From NCBI GenBank assembly GCA_021234155.1, contig JAJEKV010000013.1, positions 10,175,548 to 10,239,547 on the forward strand: a stretch of DNA of 64,000 nucleotides, written 5' to 3'. Both the position numbers and the translations under genes were made by a program. Positions 56,868-64,000 of the stretch are shown here, piece by piece. The notes under the pieces were generated by a model. The model was not told the origin of the DNA. It searched no databases and was given only the letters and a program-made list of their open reading frames with translations. Source of the stretch: Isoetes taiwanensis (lineage: Eukaryota; Streptophyta; Lycopodiopsida; Isoetales; Isoetaceae). Every line of letters starts with the position of its first letter. The first letter of the stretch is position 1.

Positions 56868-57845
56868 ACAATGGTACTTTCTTGACCTAAAGCAACTAAC
56901 ACAAATGAGAAAAGAATTCTTGATTGTTCAATTTAAATTACACTAGCACTTTTTAATTGGAATATTCCATGGATTATTTCCTTCTAGGCCAATATTGCAA
57001 GGGTTCCCCCCTTCAAGCAACTCGAAAAGTGGAAAGAAAAAGGCTATGTTTGTGTTGTTGCCTTTTCATATTTCATACATTTAGCTCCGGAATAGAAGGT
57101 AGGATGCAAATAGCTTACAAATTGTTCAATTTGATCATGTTAGAAGTGTCTCTATCTTAACCTTTCAATTTTGTACTTTAGATCCATGACCTTTTTTAAA
57201 CTTTAGCTCTCGCACTGTTAGATAATATCAATGTCACTTGTCCAAAGTAAGCATATACATTCATTTTCCCATTGGATTTAGCTTATTACACCAGGCTAAC
57301 CTTTTATGGGGAGATGTTGCAAGTTGGACGTAGAAACAAAAGGTATCTTAGCTCGAGTATGTTAAGACTATGACATTGACAATTTGCCAATAAACCATGT
57401 CAAGTACTTGAAACAAGTTAAATGACAGAGTGTTGCTTTCGTTTTGTACATAACCTTGATAACCTTTATAAAATAGAAAACTTCTTATTTGACCTTGCGT
57501 TATTCAATCCTTTCCTAAGATAACAAGATGTGTAGTACTATGACAAGATTGGATTAAGATGCAACTCTTTGTGCAAGCCCTTCTTTGTGCATTTACTTTG
57601 TCTTTTCTTCCTCAATGCCTACACAACCATGCAACGTACAGATGAGCACCATAAACTATCTCAAGTTCAAGGGAGTCATGAGATATGATCTATGAACATG
57701 TTTTTAGCTACATCATATATCTTGCCAACATCGCATTAAGTCTATACACGACCCGATTCTTCATAATGCAAATTTGGTAATTAGAACACAGAGCTTGGTT
57801 TAAGAAACGCCTAGAATTTTCCCTCTCTTCTTGGTAGTCTTTTAA
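56868..57845. other. Intergenic, no gene recognised
   Basis: Nearly identical to 41,895-42,865. Confidence 0.4.
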
Positions 57846-57998
57846 TATTTGGTTATTGTGTTTGGTGATGGGGCCTAGTCCCCAGGGTTTAGATGGGTTG
57901 TTGCCCTTGCATGTGCCGTCCCATAACCCGTTGGGTTCCCGTGGACGTAAAAATTCATCTTATCTTATCTTATCTTATCTTATCTTATCTTATCTTCA
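57846..57998 (+). mobile_element. 3' end of a LINE or SINE with (TTATC)n tail (copy 2)
   Basis: AACCC-GTT-GGGTT hairpin at 57,925-57,937, GTGGACGTAAAAATTCATC and seven or so TTATC units. The tail is longer than in copy 1. Confidence 0.55.
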
Positions 57999-58121
57999 TA
58001 GTCCTTGAAAAGTAGCTGATTTGCACGTTAAAGCTAAGGAAAAGTTACTTGCATTAAAACAGTTGAGAAGGCGTGAAATTAAATTCATCTCGCAGTGTGA
58101 TTTCGTCTGGCAAAATCACAG

Positions 58122-58241
58122 CCAAGAATCCTGTCAACGAAAAAAATTCGTCTAATGCAATCACTTGCCCAAACTGTACAGTCAAGAATCCTGTCAACTA
58201 AAAAAATTCGTCTAATGCAATCACTTGCCCAAACTGTACAG
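58122..58241. repeat. 60-bp tandem duplication, only in unit 2
   Basis: Two units starting CAAGAATCCTGTCAAC at 58,122 and 58,182 and ending AAACTGTACAGT. Unit 1 has a single counterpart near 43,130-43,195. Confidence 0.85.
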
Positions 58242-59096
58242 TCAATCGGTTCCTATGCGTTTCGAGGGCAAGTTTTTGCCATGTTGCAACTGATCCAATC
58301 CAGAGGCGCTCAATCCGATTTTTGGTTTACAGTGACATACACACCTAAACACCTGAGTTCTAAGGTGTTGTCTACCTTAACAAAGTGGGTTCGAGAATTT
58401 TATGGTAGTTTTATGGTAATTTCCATAACAAGGTAGGTAGTTATGGCCATTTAGCATAATAAACTAGGTGATTTATGGATGGGCAAGTGTGTTACTTGCT
58501 AACACCATTGCAACCAACAATTGAGATCTAATTTCTTCTATGAAACTTGCGGGCCAGGTTGATCTCAACTATAAAGCTCGAGAGGTGGTCTGATCCGATT
58601 TGGGGCTAGATCAACCGAGATATCTCCACTCCAAGATTCAGCCAAAAGTCTTCCAAGGAGCAAGAGCAATCAATTTCAACTAGAAGGAAACTCGCATAAA
58701 AATTGTAGGAAATCTTCCAATCTTCCTTTCCAAGGCAAAAAAGTTTACCCGAACCAAGACACTAGGAATAAAATCATATGACATGAATTCATGTCTAAAT
58801 AACAGGATGACATGGTCAACATCATCTAATATACAAGGAAAAGAGCTGAGATGCCAGATGAGAAGCAAACAACATGATCCCATCGACTTACTTACAACAA
58901 ATCAAGGATACCAACAATGGTATACCACAGCAAAACATATACATACACACAGAGGTGGGGATAAAAGGCATGAGTCAGCCTTGAATCTTGATTGAGATCT
59001 GCAACACTGACAGCAGGGTTTGAGCACGAATTCCCAACTGTGTGAATCTTCAGAATCTTCTTTTGGGCTCAGAAGCTTGATCTATACATCCACCCA
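58242..59096. other. Region downstream of SCRM copy 2
   Basis: Non-coding, including the presumed SCRM 3' untranslated region. No other gene is recognised. Confidence 0.4.
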
Positions 59097-61431
59097 TCAA
59101 GCCAGTCCAGTCCTATTCTGCATTGAACTCATGGGACATCCTGCAGCCTGCAAAAGCACGGCCTTGATTCCTTCTTCTGCTATCTCCCCTTCCTTCATTT
59201 GCTGCATTCAATCAAAAAAATAGCCATGAGAAAATCTCCCTGCTGTTGCCTCTGTTATAATTGTCAAAAAATTTGCTGAACGAGGATCCAGCACTAGATT
59301 CAACACAATTTTTGTTTTATGTGAAGGAGAAAAAAAAGTTTGCAGCCATGCTTGGTACCTCGGCTCTGAAGACATCAAGAGCAAATCCATTGAAGCAACT
59401 GATCACAGCCTGTTGAACATCAAGGCCTAGTCCATCAAGAGCACGCATGGTTGAAAGGAGTAGGCCTGGCCTTCTGGCACAGAACATATGTATATTCAAG
59501 CTTTTGCCTTCTCTCATTCTCACTTCAATCTGCAGAAAGCAAGAACAAATTCAAACCAAGTGTGTCAGACACAACATTCTCAGATGAACGGAATTGGAAG
59601 GAGCAAAGAATTCACCCTTGGAGGCTCAGGATCAGGAGCGCACTCGTCTTTTATCTGTTGAACAGGCACAACGTTAGGTGCTGCAGAAGGGCTATCTGGC
59701 AGAGAACCAGATTCTAGCTCATTATGAAGATCATTAATCCTTTGCAGTAGCTCCTTCAGGTACTCGATAGCATCACCAAGAATAGAAGCTCTGTCCATCT
59801 GCAAAAACCCATCCCCAAAATCGTCAAAAATCCTGCCAGAACGACATCACATTCATGCAGCTGAAAAACCCAACACAAAAATCATCCAGAATCCTGCTAA
59901 ATGTTCATGCAGCTGCAAGGACAGTATCAAATCATCAAAAATCCTACACAACGCATCCTTTTGGGCTTACGATCTCACCTTGGTAATCTTGGGCACAACA
60001 GAACGAAGCATATACAGACGGTCATTTAGTTTTTTTCTTCTCCGGCGCTCGGCCATGAGATTCTTCGCCGGAAGGCCCTTCCTAGCCTTACCCCTTCCTT
60101 GATCCCCTCCACTGTTATTTCCACCACAGCCCATATCGTCGTTCTCACATAACAAACCAGAAACATCGCCATTTTCATCCAAGTCATCTTCATCTTTAAA
60201 GACAAGCCCATGGTCTACAATTGAGAGCTCTGCCGCTGCAGCAACATCTTCAGATCCAGAACTGAAAGCTCGCTTTCCTCTATTTTTCCTCATACAATCT
60301 TCCTCTCCCAAATCCAGCGAAGAATCCCCAGAAGGAGAAGCAAAGCACTGGGACGGAGACCTCTTCAACGGCGAGCTTGGGCCGCTAAATCCTCCTCCCC
60401 TACATTTGGGTTCCATCTGATCTGCCACAAAATTGCTTGTGGAGTTGGTATTGCTGCAAAAACCGGCCCCAATGCCCGTATGTCTCATTCCTCGAGGATT
60501 CCGCAGCATATTTGGGCTCACAAATCCGTCGCCCATCGCCGGAACATGCTGAATAGAGCTTAGATTCATAATCTGAGCTCCAGAGCTGAAGGTCTGAAAG
60601 CTTGAACCCAGTTCAAAATTTTTGCTCCATCCTCCTCCAAGCATGGGCGCTGTGGTAGTAACCATGTTGTTTATCAATCCGGTGTCTAAAACTCCATTAA
60701 TCGGCCCCAACGGAGCTAACATGCTCCTGCTTTGAGGATTGCACAGGTCGTTTATCAGATTTGCATCTTCTAATGGCAGAGAAGTGTCTAACACGGAAGA
60801 AAATCTTTGTGGGCACTTTTCTAAAAATGATGTGTTGGGTCTTTGATACAACAATTGTTGCATCTGATTTGGGTCTAAAGTGAAACAATCTGATGCCGTA
60901 GAAGTTAGTTTTGAAGTGGAATCGGAATGAAAAGACAGGTCCTTGTTTATTTCTTCTACCAAAGACCAGTCCTCGTCAAGCAAACCCTTCGATAAAGCAT
61001 GAAGACTTTCGTGAGTCTGCAAATATATAAAACAACGCATAGATCAGTCATAAAAATGCATCGGATCCAACATATCATAAGAAACTATATTCAAACATAT
61101 CACAGAAGCTCAAATCCTACTAAAATATATCTGCACGAGCTCAAATTTCAACCATATCTCACATACCTTCTGCACCGGATCTTCTGAAACCTCCCCTGGA
61201 AGCCTGAAACAAAGGATTAATAAAGCTGATTGATCAGATTGAGTGACGGAAAAAAACGATCACAACGAGAAGGAAGATAGAAACAGAAACAATTCTTTTT
61301 GCTGCGTGGATTAAAAAAGTATAAAGAAGGCATAAAGAAAGAAGAATTTGTTAAGACCTGAGATTTTGATTGCCAGCGGACCACATACTGTTGGAGCTCT
61401 CGCTTGCCAAGATCCCAGTTTCAGACGCCAT
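59097..61431 (-). CDS. SCRM: SCREAM/ICE1-like bHLH transcription factor, intact copy
   Basis: Nuclear bHLH protein; ICE1/SCRM proteins dimerise with SPCH/MUTE/FAMA-type bHLHs in stomatal development and act in cold response in angiosperms. Six exons join in frame with GT-AG introns: 61,431-61,358, 61,203-61,167, 61,016-59,979, 59,798-59,616, 59,529-59,359 and 59,201-59,097 (TGA 59,099-59,097), giving 535 residues (Arabidopsis ICE1 about 494). The basic region and helix 1 ([20 protein letters not shown], from about residue 355) carry the Glu and Arg residues that contact an E-box; helix 2 starts [20 protein letters not shown] (384). IKDE at 432-435 corresponds to the SUMOylation site of ICE1. 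The C-terminal ACT-like domain starts at 445 ([37 protein letters not shown]). The start is the first Met, in a short [13 protein letters not shown] exon. Function in this species is inferred from family. Confidence 0.95.
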
Positions 61432-61671
61432 TTAAGACCCCCGACAGTGGATCAGAACGAAAAGGAAAAATAAATGATATAAAAAATTGTTTAACAATTT
61501 GTCCGCCGGAACGGAAACACAGAGCTCCAAGAAAACAATTCGAGCCCTGTAGGGCCGAAAATGGCCGACTGTCGCCGCCAATCCCCCCTGGCACCTGCAA
61601 TCTGCCAAAAAATAGCCATACCCATTCCGATCCTTCGCTTTCGGACCTAAACCAAAGATTTGCCCCAAATT

Positions 61672-61760
61672 TTTTAACCCTAATAGGTCATTTCTTGCCG
61701 GATTTAAACCCTAATCCGCCATTTCTTGAGCTTAATGGAGCTTTTCGAGCCCTAACCTTG
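61672..61760 (-). promoter_or_regulatory. Telobox cluster upstream of SCRM copy 2
   Basis: AACCCTAA at 61,676-61,683 and AAACCCTAA at 61,706-61,714, with a weaker GCCCTAACC at 61,749-61,757, lie about 245-325 bp upstream of the ATG. Telobox motifs are known near transcription starts of plant housekeeping genes and as Polycomb-recruitment sites. Whether they act here is inference. Confidence 0.45.
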
Positions 61761-62522
61761 CCCGGAGGATTTCTTTTGCATGCTGGCACTGCCATGGCCG
61801 CAGATTCACTGGCCGTAGCAAAATGAAGCTGTCCCCAAATCGGATCGGCCAAAAATTTCTATCATATCAATCGAGCCCACCATCTGCAAATTGGTAATAA
61901 AAGGGGCTGGATGGCAATGATCATATAAAACAAACAAGGGGCTTGTCGAGGATTCTTTGTTTTGCACTGCGTATTATATATTTTTAGAAGAGGGTAGGTT
62001 ACCTACCGAAACCAGCAACCGGACTCATTTATGTGCGTGGCGATGGATTGCAAATGATTTCGCGACTGCTCCGGTTCGGTATACGCCGGAACAGCCAGTA
62101 CCCACCTGCAGATTCTCGCCATAGCCAGAGCTCTGTTCTTGTCTGGAACAGACTACAAATTTCTGACCCTTTTTACAGGGCTTATGGTTCTTGATTGAAC
62201 GCATAAGGTTCTCCACTGTCGGCCATGCACCGTATTAGGGGGCGACACGTGGCATGCCAGATTTTTTTTTTCCATGGCACCGTGGTGTGACCTTTAAATC
62301 CTTTCACCCAAAAAAAAAATAAAAACTTCAAATTAGACACCCATTACATCGATGGGGACTCCATGGTGTTCCCACTCTTTTGGCTCGCCTTTCCTTCAGA
62401 TCCCTCTTTTGGAGCATCCCACAAGACACTGCCTCTCCCTTGGCTCTTCCTCAGGCAAAAGGCTCGAGTTGTTGTTCCTCAGCAATCCACAGCCCTTGTC
62501 GCCCCCCCGCCCCACTTGTCTA
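61761..62522. other. SCRM distal upstream region, copy 2
   Basis: Matches 46,670-47,422. No gene is recognised. It ends at the distal border of the duplication. Confidence 0.4.
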
Positions 62523-63504
62523 GCTGGCGCCTTGACGTTGGTCCTCATGTGGTTGGACTGGCCATCGGTCTACTTTCGTCTTACTGCTCCTAGTGCTACT
62601 GCTACTGCTACTGGTTCTAGCACGCAACTGCTACTGGTTCTAACACATGTTGCGTGCAACAGAAGTAAATCTTTATCTACATTCGTGTCATTCAGACCAT
62701 GATCATTGTCATTGCCAAATGTAGTTTTCTTGCATCCCCACTTGGTTCTAAGTGTGTTTTTTTCCCTAGATCAATGCCCAAAGTGACAAAGTTGTTTTAT
62801 CTATAACAATAACAATCAAATTGACAACATGGCATGGTGATAAGGATATCGAGCGTGTATGAGGTCCATAACATGTGGCCAACTAGTGAGGATCCTCCAA
62901 ATTGTGATCCGAGCCATAACATGGCAAGTGGTAAGGATTCTCCAAATCCTAGACTAAAACAACAGCAGAATATGTCTTCATAAAATCAATCAAAGCATCT
63001 CGTAAGGAGCATATATTATCTTGATATTTGATATATGGTTACATTTGCTAATTATGTAGTTTTTCCATTCTTCAATGGGTAAAATTTACTTCAAAATATA
63101 AGTTGATTACAAAAAAAAAAAAAAGAAAAAAAAAAAGGAAAAAGCTTTGACTCTTCCTAGCACATTTGAAACATCCTTTGCACCTGCATCTGCACTTGCA
63201 CCTGGATGTTGGGTTTAGTAGACTAGTCCTAGAACAAATATATGTCGACCTCGAGATCACACAGAGTCGCATCCAATATAGGGTGGCTGGGGGCAGGACC
63301 CAACAAAGCAATATTGGTGTGGTGTGTGTATCATATGTCCAATCAAATGCTGGCAATGTGGTAAGACGTAAAATCATATTTTCAATTGGATGCTGGCAAT
63401 GTGGCATGGAGAATTTATCCTAATAAGAAGGTATTCCTCATCGAGCTTTGGAATATCAGCACCCTTGAACAGGCTAAGACAGCACTCATCGCCTCAATTC
63501 GCAT
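62523..63504. other. Right flank of the duplication
   Basis: It contains short CTACTG-type repeats (about 62,586-62,635) and an A-rich run (63,110-63,141). A plus-strand frame from 62,363 crosses the duplication border but has no recognisable family. No gene is supported. Confidence 0.35.
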
Positions 63505-64000
63505 AGGTGCACACTGTCTCTGAGGCGCATGATCACATCCGGGCATGCTATCCTGAGTTGGTTAAACACACCAGCCACTATATGCGATGTTGAGCACAAC
63601 TTTGGTGCAGTTGCTGGGATCATAATCTTCAAGAGGCCATGGATATGCGGGCTCAACTATGTCCTCGGTCACTGTCTTAGCATGTATCACAATATTTTAT
63701 GATGTATATTTGTACAGTTTGTCAGCATTCTTATTAGTGCCACGATTTTTCTCTCGAAGACCCTTAGAGGCAGGGTTTTTTTTAATCCGTACAGTAATAT
63801 GTCTGATGCGCTCCTTTTTTAGGTCCAATAGGCCGATTGGTCTCCATGGATAATAAATATCATTCAATTTGATCCAATTCAATTTATAAGGTCCAATTCA
63901 CAATTTAACATAATAGAGAAAGTATTTAACTACTGCATTTTACAATATTCTAGTAGAGCCTCGACCAAATTAATCGTCTATAGCATAAGCAAGAGGAGCT
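63505..64000 (+). mobile_element. LINE 3' end plus flank, inverted third copy
   Basis: In the opposite orientation this matches 33,830 down to about 33,327 (and 48,960 down to about 48,455). The LINE part carries ATGATCACATCCGGGCATGC, ATGTCCTCGGTCAC, CTTATTAGTG/ACAGTAATAT (decayed outer stem), the AGGCC-GATT-GGTCT hairpin and the ATTCAATTTGAT tail. Homology continues past the tail (GGTCCAATTCACAATTTAAC, then GCATAAGCAAGAGGAG), so more than a LINE copy is shared. It runs off the window. Confidence 0.85.

Larger units (their letters stand above)
47423..62522. repeat. 15-kb tandem duplication, unit 2
   Basis: Direct copy of 32,288-47,422. It ends at CTTGTCTA (62,522), beyond which the sequence (GCTGGCGCCTTGACG) is not repeated. 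Larger differences from unit 1 are a loss of about 190 bp in the unrecognised gene near 50,258, an additional 60-bp repeat unit at 58,122-58,241 and about 45 bp retained in SCRM exon 3. Confidence 0.95.

Noticed and set aside
61404-61826. A 140-residue plus-strand frame opposite the SCRM first exon
   Set aside because: It overlaps the SCRM start exon and promoter antisense, has no domain, and the same frame is broken in the other copy.
32288-62522. Duplication by unequal recombination between LTRs
   Set aside because: The LTR-like sequence starts about 130 bp inside each unit and no copy lies at the distal border, so the breakpoints are not in shared repeats.
62363-62593. A small hydrophobic protein at the right border of the duplication
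   Set aside because: Two overlapping plus-strand frames exist with no family resemblance, low-complexity sequence follows, and unit 1 breaks the frame. Not enough to call a gene.

Overview
The window looks like nuclear DNA of a non-seed vascular plant, most probably a fern. The coding sequence at 1,804-4,125 is a long pentatricopeptide (PPR) protein. It has the land-plant PLS-type repeat pattern and an N-terminal signature (SGLESIAV, GDHLIRLF) that I associate with fern PPR families. The other recognisable host genes are a broken cellulose synthase copy and a SCREAM/ICE1-type bHLH gene with six short exons. Everything else that can be identified is degenerate retroelement DNA: Ty1/copia, Ty3/gypsy gag, several LINE families and an LTR. 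No rRNA gene, CRISPR array or bacterial-type operon is visible.

Layout. 1-4,125: PPR gene on the minus strand and its 3' flank. 4,126-7,356: non-coding, with a GC-rich foldback at 5,136-5,274. 7,357-8,766: intron-containing, truncated CesA pseudogene. 8,767-12,519: no gene seen. 12,997-30,108: an older direct tandem duplication. Each copy holds an antisense copia fragment, a T-rich segment, an ORF1-type LINE fragment and an inverted LINE reverse-transcriptase end. The first copy (12,997-23,158) later received two 5'-truncated LINEs (13,650-15,853 and 18,416-21,131). 30,109-32,287: LINE debris. 32,288-47,422 and 47,423-62,522: a second, much larger direct tandem duplication of about 15.1 kb. 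Each copy contains an LTR-like sequence, a LINE 3' end, two unrecognised convergent coding regions, a palindrome array, a gypsy gag, a tRNA-derived SINE head, a 133-bp repeat, a LINE zinc-finger end and the SCRM gene. 62,523-64,000: a flank that ends in an inverted third copy of a LINE 3' end and its neighbouring sequence.

The SCRM gene in the second large copy (59,097-61,431) is intact: all six exons join in frame with GT-AG introns to give 535 residues, with a bHLH, a SUMO-type IKDE site and a C-terminal ACT-like domain. The copy at 44,062-46,345 is frameshifted many times. Mismatches between the two 15-kb copies are not spread evenly. They concentrate at CAG/CTG triplets and homopolymers, in both copies and at different places. 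That pattern suggests residual long-read consensus error at methylated CHG sites more than old divergence, so the broken reading frames in this duplication should be read with caution.

The observations I rate highest are the CAG/CTG mismatch pattern, the paired hairpins at the 3' ends of the LINE family (with a compensatory base pair between copies), the unrecognised gene pair beside a gypsy gag, and the palindrome array next to it. I found no gene cluster that can be called a new biological system with confidence.
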